This document shows positions 21,418 through 33,245 of a stretch of 64,000 nucleotides of DNA, one piece after another (within the stretch, counting starts at the first letter, position 1; the number at the start of each line of letters is the position of its first letter). The stretch covers positions 47,712,200 to 47,776,199 of the forward strand of contig CM070517.1 of the NCBI GenBank assembly GCA_036346375.1, in the 5' to 3' direction. The notes under the pieces were generated by a model. It ran no database searches. It worked only from the letters and a program-made list of their open reading frames with translations, and was not told where the DNA came from. The position numbers and the translations under genes were made by a program. The stretch comes from Guadua angustifolia (Eukaryota > Streptophyta > Magnoliopsida > Poales > Poaceae).

Positions 21418-23405
21418 CCCCGAAGCAAGGTTCAAATTTTCGTTTGCACGAGAAAAACCGGAACAGGCCGAAATCCGAAATTTCGGTCAAAATTCGGTAA
21501 TTTAATTTCAGATGATGATCAAATGTGAGGAATTTTTAAAAATTGAAACATTGGTACTGTCTTGGTAAAGCGCTGAGCTGCAAGTTTCATCTGAATGAAA
21601 ATTACAACAAACAAGTTTGTAAAATTTTGAATTTTTTTTGAATGGTCCTGACACATCCATAATATTCTCATAAAATTTTTATATGATGATCAACTGTCAT
21701 GAATTTTAAAAAATATGAACAGTGCTACTATCCTGTTAAGAGACCGATGATCAATACATTGATTTAATTTAGCAATAAAAAAGGTTTAAATTTTTCAAAA
21801 AATTTACATAAGGGTGGCAAGGAAATGGTTAATATCTCATAAAAATTTGGAATCATGTTCACGCTCCAGCAAATTTATGAAATTCGTAGAAGGCACAGTG
21901 CCATTTATGTTCTTTCTCTGTTTAATTTTTGAAATATAATACAACAAATTAATTAAGTTTAGTGCTTACTGCATTGATAGATTTTATTGAGCAAACCAAG
22001 AAAGTTATAATTTTTTTAAAAATTTTATAGAATGGTACTGAGGAAATTCTTAATCTGTCATAAAAATTTAGATGATGATCACACTCGAGAAAATTTAGAA
22101 AAATCTAACAAGTTTACTGTCCCAATTATGTCCATTCTGTTTTTGATTTTTTAAAGATAACAAATGATGTTAACTTATTTTGAAATTTTTTTGTATGATC
22201 CGATGGTACCATAAATTTTTTAGGTCATTATCAAGCTTGTAAAATTTTTTCCAAATCTGACAGTGTTTCTACTTCATTCGAAAAGTGTAATCAAGAAATA
22301 AAAGAATAACAAAAATGAAATCTAAAGCAAATAAAATTCTAAAATCATGTATAATCTTGAGAATAACCTGGAATCCCAAATTTAAATGATAAAATGTCAT
22401 ATCCAACATTTATGCATAAAATCCAAACTCATTTATTGCACCAAGACTAGAAACAGTAGCATTGTTAGAATTAAATGAAAATAATGATGACTTATCTCCA
22501 GCTAAAAATTTTATATTATCTTCTGAAGCCATTAATTCACCTACAGGAAAACTTTCAAAAATTAATAAATTATTTTAGAATATTTAAAAATTCAAAAATA
22601 GAGAGAATTGAAAATTAGTACTCTGAATGTCAGAATTTTTATAAATTCCTGGAATAATATTTGGAGCTGAAAATTTTAAATAAGGATCCTTAGCTGAAAT
22701 AAACTTGAAAAACAAATTTTCAAAAAGTTTACGAAATATTTGAATTGTCTGATAAATCAAAATCCGAAATCTGAAAACTGTGGAGAGCAGATTGTCACAT
22801 AAGTTCAGTGCTTACTGCATTCATAGATTTTATTGAGCAAACAAAGAAAGTTTGAAATTTTTTGAAAATTTTATAGAATGGTAATGAAGAAATTATTAAT
22901 CTGTCATAAAATGTTTAGATTATAATCACACTCTAAACAATTTATAAAAATCTAACAAGTTTATTGTCCCAATTATGTCCATTCTGTTTTTGATTTTTTA
23001 AAGATAGCAAATGATGTTAAATTATTTTGAATGTTTTTTGGTATGATCCCAAGATACTAAGGATGGTACCATAAATTTTTCATATCATTATAAAGCTTTT
23101 AAATTTTTTTAAAAATCTGACAGTGTTTCCGCCCAAATCTTAAAAAATCTCAAAAAAGTAGTTTTTCATCAAATTTTCTTGGAAGATCACTTTCTAGTAG
23201 GTTATTGGACCAAATCCGGTGGTCAAATTTCAAAATCCGGACTCCAAACCGAAATTTTGGTGAAATTTACCGAAATTTCCGAAATTTCTGTAGCATTTTC
23301 AATTTTTTTTTGAATTTTTGAATTTGCCCGGCTTCTACAATCGGGGGGGGTTTGAAATCCGAAAATTCACCGAAATTCGACGAGTTTTTGATCCCTGCCC
23401 CGAAG
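21418..23405. mobile_element. Non-autonomous hAT element (21426-23397) with 8-bp target duplication
   Basis: CCCCGAAG stands at 21418-21425 and 23398-23405. The inserted 1972 bp begins CAAGGTTCAAATTTTCG and ends in the inverse of CAGGGATCAAAAACTCG, a 17-bp inverted repeat with about five mismatches and the CA(A/G)GG start usual for hAT. No transposase ORF. The interior is AT-rich with repeated aaatttcgg motifs near both ends and an internal direct repeat (21955-22269 and 22801-23129). Confidence 0.8.
21955..23129 (+). repeat. Internal direct repeat of the hAT element
   Basis: Units 21955-22269 and 22801-23129 share phrases such as tagattttattgagcaaac, cccaattatgtccattctg and aatctgacagtgtttc in the same order. 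The intervening 530 bp is not repeated. Confidence 0.75.
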
Positions 23406-23754
23406 TGCCCTAGCCGGCAATCCCACGTTGTCACCCTCGGTCGCGCCGCCGCATCACCGCATGCACCACACCCGTGGTTATTGCATCGGCTCCCAAGCGT
23501 TTGTGCCGCCAGTGAGGCTGCCTGACCAGCATGCATCGCACGAGGCAAGTGGTGGCTTGGGTTCTGGAAAATCCTACCTGCCGCACTTCTAAGAAATAGC
23601 CTTATGGCCTGAGCAGATAAAGTGGGCCAAGACAACCCACTCAGTCCTCTATTCCAGAAAAACAGATATTTTCGGAATTAGTTAAAAAAATCAGAAAATT
23701 GATAATAAATTCTAGAAATTGAATATCTATGTATATGGGCTTCAAATTTTTTTG

Positions 23755-24240
23755 ATAAAATCAGTATTTAGCACACTTTGGAAGTTCTATGCTCTAGGTT
23801 TATTTTCTAGCTTTATGCCATGTTTAATAAATGCTGGAATTTATTTTATATTATTAAGTAATTCTTAAAATTGCTTGGTAATTAATGAAAATTATGTAAA
23901 ATTGTAGGAAATTTTAGAAAATTATAGATAGCATTTGGGAGCTTTATGTCTCTACATTTATTTTTCTAGCATTATGCAATGATTAATTCATATTGGGATT
24001 TATTTTTCTATTATTCAGTAATTTCAAAAATTGCTTGAAAATTATAAAAATGGTACAAAAATTTTATATAGCATATTAAAATCTCCATATCTCTAGATTT
24101 ATTATGCTAGCATAATTCCATATTTGATATATGTTGAAATTTATTTTTTATTACATGGTAATTCTAAAAATTGCTGAATAATTAGTAGAAAACTATAGAA
24201 ATTACTAGGAAACTTTTGAAAAGTTTTAGATAACTATGTA
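23755..24240 (+). repeat. Three tandem units of about 155-160 bp in the copia-2 leader
   Basis: Each unit reads 'ctctaggtttattttctagc..tatgc', then 'tggaatttattt', then 'aattcttaaaattgctt', and ends in an AT-rich stretch. Starts are near 23790, 23955 and 24100. The units are imperfect and non-coding. Confidence 0.65.
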
Positions 24241-24399
24241 CCGAATAGATATAGATCAAGTTTTACTGGTTGAAGGGTGAGCATACAATATAATGATTTT
24301 ACAAGTATTAAAAGTTATTCTGCATAAATAGAAATAGGATATGTTGGACATCGCAAAAAGAGAATTTATCAAGTTTGCCTGAATGACAACAATTATCTT

Positions 24400-24700
24400 A
24401 CCCTGGCAAATAATATTAAGATTAATCTGATAGCTCGATCTTTTGGAGTTACTGTTTTCTCAGCCTAAATCTAGTACCCCTGCTCTTTTCGAAGCCGCTA
24501 GATGTACGGCTTTGCACCTCTTGAGGCATTATCTTCATATGGATCTGAAGGCCAAATAGTTGATGGAAGATGACCAGCTGGTATTTTTGGATTCTCAGGA
24601 GGAAAAATATATAACCAGCAAAGATCTATTATGTTGCCAGAGGCACAACGTAAATGGATCCTTCCGTGCTTTTAGGATTTTAAAAGCCATGGCTTCATAT
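24400..24700 (+). pseudogene. Copia-2 gag remnant
   Basis: Translated pieces such as ALHLLRHYLHMDLKAK, then DDQL, resemble the gag body of copia elements whose consensus there runs 'FLRHHLH..LK..YLT..DPL.LW'. It is interrupted by stops and frameshifts and no start codon was assigned. Sequence between 24700 and 26400 is decayed, with only weak traces of the gag C-terminus. Confidence 0.5.
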
Positions 24701-26600
24701 AATTTTTGCCATACACAAGCTTATCACTGATCTTACATTTTATAACCAGAAAGTTATTAATGCTAAAAAGATTGACAAGATATTGTGCATATTCCACCCT
24801 AATATGAGGATACTGCAGCAATAGTTGTAAGTTCAAGCTCTATTGGTTTCAGTAAATGGGTTTAGATTAATGCTTATCATTATTTAATGACAAATCTAAT
24901 TATTGTGAGACTAACATGGTTATTGAGCTTTATTCTTATTAGTCTCAAATCTGGATGTAAAATGGGAAACCCAGGTATGCACTCGTATTCACTCTATTAT
25001 TTTAATGCATACTTAGGATTCAAGTTAAAGGATGAACTCTTCCATTGCTTATATATTAAAAAATGTGTATTATATTTTCAATTCCATATATTATATGAAT
25101 GCACATATCTAGAAGGAGTTTATAATTTAACTTGATGTTTTAATAGATTGATCCATGCCCTCTTACCAAATAATATATAGGATCAAGAGTTTGAAACAAC
25201 CTTTTGAGTATATATATAACTTATGTAGTTGTAGTATACTCATGCAAATATAGGACAAACTCAAATGCCATCTAAGATTGATTATGCGCATATTGATTCA
25301 AACCTTAATTATTTATATGTATATATTTAATGGAGTTTATTCCATAATTGATGGTCTCAAAAGTATTGATCTCTTTCCATCACTCCAATATATTGGATCA
25401 TTACTTTCCATCAAATTGAGTATATGAAACTTGTGTAGTTATATATACTCATATCCATTTAAATTGAGTTTGATTGTTTTTCAATCATTCAAAGAACCAA
25501 TTATGTGTTGATGATGGTCTTTATTGATTAAGAAGAAACGAAAGCTCTTAAGTATAATGAAGTATTAGTTGCATCAAAGTATTCAAAATATAGTTAATCA
25601 TTCAAATTAATTTGGGTTGTGCTCAATCGATCTTGGGGGCATCCATTATGTGTTAATGGAATGCAATTGATGATTGGGGCAACCGTGTTTGTTGGACTAA
25701 CCTTTACTATGAGTTGTGAAAGTAGATTGAGTTCAAGATAATATAGAATCGGGAAGAAGAGGTCAACATGTATTGATGAGCTTCAAGAGGAGATCCCGAA
25801 GAGGAAAAAAGAGCTAGAGAAGATTCATCATGTGTTGATGATATAGTTCTTGAAATTATTGAGTTCGAGGATTCCCAGGATCACTCGTATGTCTCATATG
25901 GAGACCTGGATTAGTCTCCTAAGTATCCCTTTACTTTGCTAGTCAATACCACATATTCCTTATAAGTCTCCTTATCAGTTTAGTTCTAGTTCCTGAATGA
26001 ACATTTGGTCTATACTCCTGTTGAACGATTATTATTTAAAATTGAATCAATAGCTATTTGTTAGATATTCGATTAATTATACTATGTTTGTTCTATATTC
26101 TACAATTTGTTCTTGATATAACAATTGTTTGATTATTAAATCATACCTCTAATATAAAACAAAGTATAACCCATTGGCGGAAGAGAATATCAGTCCAAAC
26201 GATAGTTGTACCATTCCAAGTAAATTGGAAATATTATGACTATCATCAAAAGTGTTGCTCTCGTAGTTGGCACTGGAAGAATACCATATATACCTTGAGT
26301 CCAGTCGTACTATCATTAGAAGTGATACTCTCATAGTTGGCACTGGAAGAATGCCATATTATACCTTGAGTCCAGTCTACTTTCTTAAGTTTTAAAGACA
26401 TTGGTCTGAATTATTTTTTATGGAAACAAAGAATAAGGATGGTACAGAATATCTACTCACGACTAAGTTTAATGGGTGTAATAAATGTGTGATTGAAAAC
26501 TTCCTTCCTTCTCCTCCTGGTTATACTATGCACATATAAACCCTAAAGTTTGTGTTGCGATGAAAAACCTAAAAATATTTGAGATCTAATTGATTGACTA
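24701..26600 (+). other. Decayed copia-2 interior, no clear domain
   Basis: AT-rich. A 24887-25135 ORF and a local duplication (phrase 'gtgttgctctcgtagttggcactggaagaat' near 26250, repeated near 26320) were seen. The stretch 26150-26550 may be the protease to pre-integrase part by position. Confidence 0.35.
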
Positions 26601-26629
26601 GGTTATCCTGAGTTAAATATTATGAGAAA

Positions 26630-27200
26630 AATAATTATAATTCTGCTGACCATAGCATAAAGACTTCTCTAGACCTGAAGTTTTCTTATGCCATGGTTGT
26701 GCTAAAGGAAAGCTCATACTTAGATCTTTTACCTAATAAGTTAGGGAAGAATCACTGAATTTTTTAGAGAAAATTCAAAGTGCTATTTTTGGACCTGTCG
26801 GGCTCCTTTTAAGAAATTTTATAGTACTGATAGATTGTTGTACTAGATGGTCCTATGCATGTTTCTTTTATACTAGGATGGTGCTTCTTTCAAAATTAAT
26901 TGCCCAAATTATTAAGTCAAGAGTATACTTTTGAGAAGAAATGATCAAGTCTATTTGAATGGATAATACTAGCGAGTTTACCTCGAAAGCATTTAATGAT
27001 TATTGCATGACCCTGAGAATTAATGTGGAGCATCTCATACCTTATATCCACACTCAAATTAAAAGAATAAAACTTATTACTTGGCCACTCTTGCAGAATA
27101 GTATGCTTCCCACCAGTTGTTGGGGTCACGCAGTACTGCATACTATGATATTAATTCAACTCAGACCAACTGCACATCATAAAATTTCCCTGTTGTAGAT
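26630..27200 (+). pseudogene. Copia-2 integrase remnant (GAG_pre-integrase and rve core)
   Basis: The best stretch (26959-27198) begins MDNTSEFTSKAFNDYC and continues through VEHLIPYIHTQ and LPTSCWGHAVLH, matching the part of copia integrases around the second catalytic Asp (consensus MDNAGEFTSKAF). Upstream, 26640-26900, pieces of the zinc-binding pre-integrase and first-Asp region appear in other frames. The usual QNGLAE segment holding the catalytic Glu is altered to QIKRIK, so the third catalytic residue is gone. Integrase would insert element DNA. This copy cannot. Confidence 0.8.
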
Positions 27201-27409
27201 AGTGCGTGGAAAATAATTAAGTATTTTCTATCTGCGAAAATTTAGCTATGTTGTATATGTACCAATCTCTCCAGTACAGCGTACCACCATGGGACCTCAC
27301 TAGAAGTTAGGAATCTATGTAGGTTATGAATCTCCATCAATTATTAAACACCAAGAGCCTATAACAGAGGATTTTTTGGCATTAGAGGGAGATAAGTACC
27401 ACATTAGAG

Positions 27410-28500
27410 AATGCTGAGTCTGTAGATCCACGCACTACAAAGACCGAACTTGAAATTTGGAGGATAATAAATCTGCAACAAATAAGCCAATAATCTGCCA
27501 ACTACCTTCATTGATCATAAGGAAGTGAAAAGATCTCATATACCTGCAGTATATGCACCTAAGAGAGTGAAAATACTCTAGAAGGATATTGAACCCACTC
27601 TTGACCCTTATGATAAGAAGAGGGAGAGGCCTCTAGGTGCACGGAACTCAATTCTATAGAGATGACCACAGAAGTAGAGAACCGAACAAATAGAACACTA
27701 CTAGTAACAGTGAAAGAAGCTCAACCTAATGTTGAGAATTTCCTGAAGTGAAATATCCTGGAGATGATAACATCATTGTGGAAAATCATGAGGATTTGGA
27801 AGAAATTAATAAAGAGATATCCCTGAAGTGATGTAGGAGAATTGTATAAAGAGATATCCCACAAGGCTTGATATTGCATTCGCAGTAAATTTGCTAATAA
27901 GACACAGTGTAGTACCACCCAAAAGACATTGGGCTAGTGTCAAGACTTTACTCAAATACTTCCAAGGTATTCAAGATCTTGGACTGTTTTTCCAGAAGAA
28001 CCAAAACCTAACCATCGTAGGATATATGGATGCTGGATATATGTCTGATCCCCATAGTACGAAATCTTGAACTGGTTTTGTATTTCTCTGCGATAGTACA
28101 ACCATTTCTTGGTAGTCTTGTAAGCAGACTTTGATAGCTACTTCTACCAATCACTTGGAGATTATAGCTTTGTATGAAGCCTACTGTGAATATGTTTGGA
28201 TATGACATGTGATTAGCCATATCTAGAAGTCATGTGGTCTTAACACCGTTGATTTCCCCTACGATTATCTATGAAGATAATGCTGCTTGTGTTACACAAA
28301 TGCAGATGAGTTATGTGAAAAGCAATATCATGAAGTATATTACCCTAAGCTTTTCTATCCTCACGAACTCCAGAAGAACAGTGAGTTAAAGATTTTGCAA
28401 ACTAAGTTATGTGAAAATCTTGCAGATTTATTCACCAAGTCATTGCCAAAATCTATATTCCAAAGATGTGTCTATGGCATTGAAATGAGATGACTTAAAG
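27410..28500 (+). pseudogene. Copia-2 RT/RNase H remnant, RT core missing
   Basis: The linker after integrase (27430-27580) is followed within about 300 bp by the C-terminal end of the RT region (RHSVVPPKRHW, near 27905) and then RNase H-type sequence (28010-28490: GYMDAGYMSDPHSTKS, TLIATSTNHLEIIAL, LADLFTKSLP). The fingers and palm, with the YVDD box, normally occupy some 700-800 bp here and are absent. Frames shift several times. The order and spacing suggest an internal deletion around 27700-27880. Confidence 0.75.
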
Positions 28501-28570
28501 ATATGGAAAGTTCAAGGGGAGTAAATCTTTAAACCATAACCCTTATAATGGGCAACGACTGCTGTGCAAT

Positions 28571-28790
28571 CAGGCCTCCCGTGCAATCACCGTGCAATCC
28601 AACTAAGAAAAGTTTCAAAAAATTCTGAAAAAAATCATGGATGTACATCTCATCTTACCCCATCTACATATAAATTTTCATGATAAAATTCATCCTATGC
28701 TAGAAGTTACAAAAAAGACAAACTATTCAAGTTGTCAGAATTTTTGTAACTTTTCTTAGTTGGATTGCACGGTGATTGCACGGAGGCCCG
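28571..28790. mobile_element. MITE with long inverted repeats inside copia-2
   Basis: 220 bp. The first 45 bp (caggcctcccgtgcaatcac, then cgtgcaatccaactaagaaa) is repeated inverted at the end (ctTAGTTggattgcacggtg, then attgcacggaggcccg) with a few differences, so it can fold into a long hairpin. No coding sequence. Target duplication is not clear, so the superfamily is left open. Confidence 0.75.
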
Positions 28791-29044
28791 ACAACAAGCA
28801 AAGCTGTTCTTATAATGATCCTGAAGATCCTAATATAAATCCAAAAGATTATAAGTTATACTCTCTTTCCCTTAGTGAGTTTTCCTGAAGTTTTCTTACA
28901 TGAAAGTTTTTAATGAAGCAACTAGCGTAATACAATGTGCAAGTGCAATGTATTCTTTTCTCCGTCTTCTTTTTTCCATTTAGGTTTTTTGAGTAAAGTT
29001 TTTGATGAGACATATGCATTACGCGGTATTCGCCCAAAGAGAAG

Positions 29045-29267
29045 TGTTATGATATAGATGGATTAGAGTCTATATTCGGTTAGACTCTATCTCTATATGG
29101 CAAATCTGAATATATCTCTTGCAACCTTTCTTCTATATATTGGATACTCCCTTGTACGAGAGAATCAATCTAATAAAGGAGAGAGAGAGCTTTGCCCCCT
29201 ACTTTGTTCCTGTGTTTTTCGCTAGCGTGTTGTTGATTGATCGTGGATGAACAGCTATGTTTTATGA
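29045..29267 (+). repeat. Copia-2 3' LTR
   Basis: Starts TGTTATGATATAGATGG after a purine run (aaagagaag) and ends TTTTATGA directly before CAAAG. It matches the 5' LTR with about 15 percent differences by eye. Confidence 0.85.
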
Positions 29268-29417
29268 CAAAGACTAGACCTTACCTTGCACTTTTCGATA
29301 TTTCTAAAGAGTTGGGCTGTAAGGTGTTTGACATTTCTGTGTATGAAGGCTAAGAAAAGGCCCAAATATAGAGTGGCCTATTAAAGGTAACACGGCAGGA
29401 GTAAGCACTACAGGAAT

Positions 29418-29870
29418 CCGGCATATTTATGTCGGCCAGATACCGACGTAAATAAGCCCAACACGAATGTAAATATCTATTTACGTCAGCTTGCCGACGT
29501 TAATAAACCGACGTAAATACGTCGACGTAAATAGAAGTATTTACGTCGGGGCTTTACGTCGGGGCCGACGTAAATAAGACTTATTTACGTCGGCTTATAG
29601 GCCGACATAAATAATCTCTCCCCCTATGCGCCACGGGGGAAATACTGACGTGGCACTATTTACGTCGGTTTATAGGCCGACTTCAATAATCTCTCTCCCC
29701 TGATGTGGCACTATTTTCGTTGGTCTAGGCCGACATAAACACTGGGGGCACACCCTCCAGTATTTACGTCGACCTAGGCCGACGTAAATACTGGGGCATA
29801 CTATACTGGGGGCACACCCTCCAGTATTTATGTCGGTCCAGGCCAACGTAAATACTGGGGGCACTCCCTC
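29418..29870. repeat. CACTA left subterminal repeats
   Basis: More than ten copies of a 10-12-bp motif (tttacgtcgg and its inverse ccgacgtaaa) in both orientations. In En/Spm such arrays bind TNPA-type proteins. The matching array at the right end is 34940-35220. Confidence 0.8.
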
Positions 29871-31424
29871 CAGTAAACATTAGCCAGCCATGAACACAAT
29901 GACTGGGAGGATCACTGAACAGTATGCATAAAAAGCTGGCATTGTAAGCCACAGTGGTAGAATTTTCATGTATCCATATAACATACTCCCAAACAGTAAA
30001 TTTAGAGAATGAAATGCCTTGGACATTTACTAGGACAAACAGCAGATAAAACCAAAGCATGAACTCCATCTCAATTATCACGATTCTTGAACAAGCTGCT
30101 TTCTTGCGAGTTCAATGTCTTATTCGGTGTAATCGGATTCTACAAATGAATATCGTCACAATGGTGAAAAGCGAAGTGATGTATAATTCAAATGAATAAA
30201 ATACGAGCACATCATCAGCCAATTCTAGCTAGAATGTTATAGCAAAAATAAACAGTAATCCAAGACTAACCATCTTGACCACATATGCCCACATTAATCA
30301 TTTGATTCAACAAGAAATCATGAACAATTGAGACAATAACTCTAAAAAGGATTTGCTGCACAATTAAACCACAAGAGATAGCCATGTAGCAGCAAGCTAC
30401 TTTCACGTAAGTACACATAATGAAATTGCAATCAAATTGCATGAAACAAGGAAGAGGTGGTGTAATATATTAGCCTCGTTTAACAATTTTTTTTCTGCTT
30501 TTAAATCATTCGATTCAACGAGAACTATAATTAACTACTCTTGAGATGGTAACTCTAAACAGCACCTGCCACTCAATTAAATATTGCAACAGATAATCAT
30601 GGATGAGCGAGTTAGTTTCACATAACACAAGAAAATTGCATTCAAATTATATGAAACAGCTGAGACAGTGCCATATATCAGGCTTTGTCAGCAGAATTTC
30701 CGGGTAAATCACGCAATTTGCATTTGCTTTTCCACCAACATCACGTTCAAACAAGGCTCAGAACATAATGTAACTAAAGTAACATCACACTACTAGACTG
30801 GTCTCATGTAAGTTGTAACTTCTAAGAATCCCACATACGTTGCAAGTTTGCAATAAAAGAAATACTAACAAGAAAAGCCCTTCTCCATACCTTTAAGCGG
30901 AGGGGATCTCGACCTCGCTCTTGGTGATCTCCTGCTGCAGATCCTTGGGCATCCATTTTCAACCACTTTGCACGAGCCGGCTACACGATTGGGCATCCAT
31001 TTTCAACCACACATTACACGCACACGCATTACAAATTCACAACATAATTGCATTGCATATATATAGCAAGTCTCCACAAGTGCATACTATGCGAAACCAC
31101 ATCAACAAATCCACAATACATAGTACACAAACACATGTCCATATATAGTAGACAAACTCAAATGTATAGAACACAAACACAAATCATTGGTTTCGTTTAT
31201 CTAAGTACCATCAATTTTAAGGGGCGTCATCAAATTGATGCCCACTACCGGCGTCGCCTCCCGAGTTAAGGAAATCTCTAGCTGTAGGTACAGTCCTCGA
31301 AGAAGAAGCGGCATTGCCTCCAACATTGGCCTGAGGTGGGGTTTCCACCGAACCCTAGATTAACAAAGCGATATTAAAAATTTTGAACTACACGAACAGT
31401 AAATGCAGACAAAAAATTTGAACA
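29871..31424. other. CACTA interior without recognised gene
   Basis: AT-rich sequence with no supported ORF. A short direct duplication of 'ttgggcatccattttcaacca' occurs at 30948 and 30990. On the minus strand this is downstream of the transposase and could hold its last exons. Confidence 0.4.
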
Positions 31425-33245
31425 CTACCACCCTGCTTCGTCCTCCCTCACCTCAAGGGTTGGCCGATTACATGTATCAGCCATGTCTTTTCGGGCCTGC
31501 ACATTATCTTTTGTCTTATCTTTAAAATCAAAATACATGCTGATAATGCTTTCTGCAACATTCCGTTCTTGATGCATAACATCAACATTGTGTGGTAGGA
31601 TAAGCGAGCTTGCGTAGGGCAAGCTCCAAATACCACATATGTGAGTCCAGTTGTGCAACTCTCTGGCCCCTTCAAAACCATCCTCTGTGTGAATCAATCG
31701 CCTATGCCAGGCAATAATCTTAGGCGCCGACAAACATTTCGGCGGCCCCTTCATGATTATTGTGTCTTTACGGAAGTTGTTTCTTTGTTTTCTATATTCA
31801 TGAGAAGGAGGTAGAAAACGTCGGTGGCAATCAAAGAAATAGAATTTGCGACCATGTTTTAACTGAAATGCATCCGTGTCATTCATGCATATCGGACATG
31901 ACAGTAAACCATGTGTGCTCCACCCCGAGAACATGCCATATGCAGGGAAATCATGGATGGACCAAAGGTAAGCAACACGCATGTTGAAGTTCTGTTTTCT
32001 CCTATTGTCATAGGTCATGACCCCTGTCCACAACTGCTTCAGCTCCTTGATCAAAGGTTGCATGAAGATGTGTAATTGCTTTTCAGGATGCTCTGGCCCC
32101 GGTATAACAAGGGATAAGAACACGTACTCATCCTTTATGCACAATGAAGGTGGAAGATTGTACGGAACTGAAAAGATGGGCCAGCAAGAGTATGACGCAG
32201 CACTCATGTTGAAAGGCGAAAACCCATCAGTCGCCAATCCAATACGAACATTTCTTGGGTCTTTGGCAAAGTCTTCATCATACCAATCCAAAGCCTTCCA
32301 AGCTTCACCATCAGATGGATGGCCCTTCCAAGCTTCACCATCAGATGGATGGCCCATGAAACCATCTTTGGACCGCATACCTTCCTTGTGCCACCTCATG
32401 TGCTGGGAAGTTTCTTTAGATAGGTACATCCGTTGTAGTCTTGGTGTTAGAGGAAAGTAACGTAGAATCTTCATCGGTAACGAAGTTGTCACCAATATCC
32501 CCTCATGGTCAGTTACTTCTACAAATCTAGACTCCCCGCAATGTCGGCAATGGTTGTCATCTGCATTCTCCTTTCAGAACAACATGCAATTGTCAACACA
32601 TGCATCTATCTTCTCATAAGGCATCCCTAAACCAGCCAACATCTTCTTTGAATAGTACATATCTTTTGGCAACTTATAGTTTTTCTGGGAGGACATCAAA
32701 AATCAAGCTAACCAACTCGTTATAACAAGCTTGAGAGAATCCATACTTTGACTTTATAGCCATAAGCCGTGTCACAAATGCAAGGAGTGAAACATTAGTG
32801 CACTCATGCAAAGGCTTATCTGAAGCATCCAAGAGCCGATAGAATTCCTTAACTCCTTGGGTTGGTTCATCCTCTCGCTAAGTACCTTCATCCTCAGCAT
32901 CATTCTCAAATTGTCGGCCCAAGTCCGCAACCATTTCATCCGTTCTATCTTCCACCATAGCGATAGTTTCAGCTTGAGCAGACGCCTGTCTCCTCCGCGA
33001 CTCACATGTTCGTACCACGTAAGGTAATTTGGCATGAAACCAAATTTGCATAAGTGGCCAGCCATTGTTGTCTTTTTCTCTCGAGAGAAAAAATGACACT
33101 TATCACAAGGGCGCTTCACTACCCCACCTAGGGGATTTTGGGAGAAAACATGATCCAAAAAACCCTGAGTGTTAACTCTCCATTCTTGTGTGTGATTCAT
33201 AGCATTGTCCCAGCCATCATACATCCATCTACGGTCCTGAGCCAT
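31425..33245 (-). pseudogene. TNP2-type CACTA transposase, broken
   Basis: From ATG at 33245 the minus strand encodes a transposase-associated N-terminal domain (RRWMYDGWDNAM..., then RPCDKCHFF and FMPNYLTWYEH, with the Cys pair and WYxH signature). It changes frame near 32990, hits stops near 32880 and 32700, and resumes at 32570 through to 31425 with the long TNP2 body. There the text FPLTPRLQRMY, NVRIGLATDGFSPF, SWPIFSVPYNLPP, DFPAYGMFSGWSTHG, CPICM and KFYFFDCHRRFLP is closely similar to plant TNP2 transposases. It would cut and rejoin CACTA ends. Length (about 600 aa including gaps) is below the usual 700-1000 aa and the C-terminus is lost. A 30-bp in-frame duplication gives GHPSDGEAWK twice (32275-32345). 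Confidence 0.85.

Larger units (their letters stand above)
20119..29272 (+). mobile_element. Copia-2: decayed Ty1/copia retrotransposon
   Basis: Target duplication CAAAG at 20119-20123 and 29268-29272 flanks LTRs of 236 and 223 bp. Gag, integrase and RNase H remnants occur in order on the plus strand (Ty1/copia order), all with many stops and frameshifts. The RT core is missing. A hAT element (21426-23397) and a MITE (28571-28790) are inserted inside. LTR divergence and coding decay make it clearly older than the gypsy element near 50 kb. Confidence 0.9.

Noticed and set aside
20547..21490. Overlapping minus-strand ORFs of 189 and 239 aa in the GC-rich leader of copia-2
   Set aside because: Arg/Ala/Gly-rich with no family similarity, open in several frames at once, and directly inside a retroelement leader.
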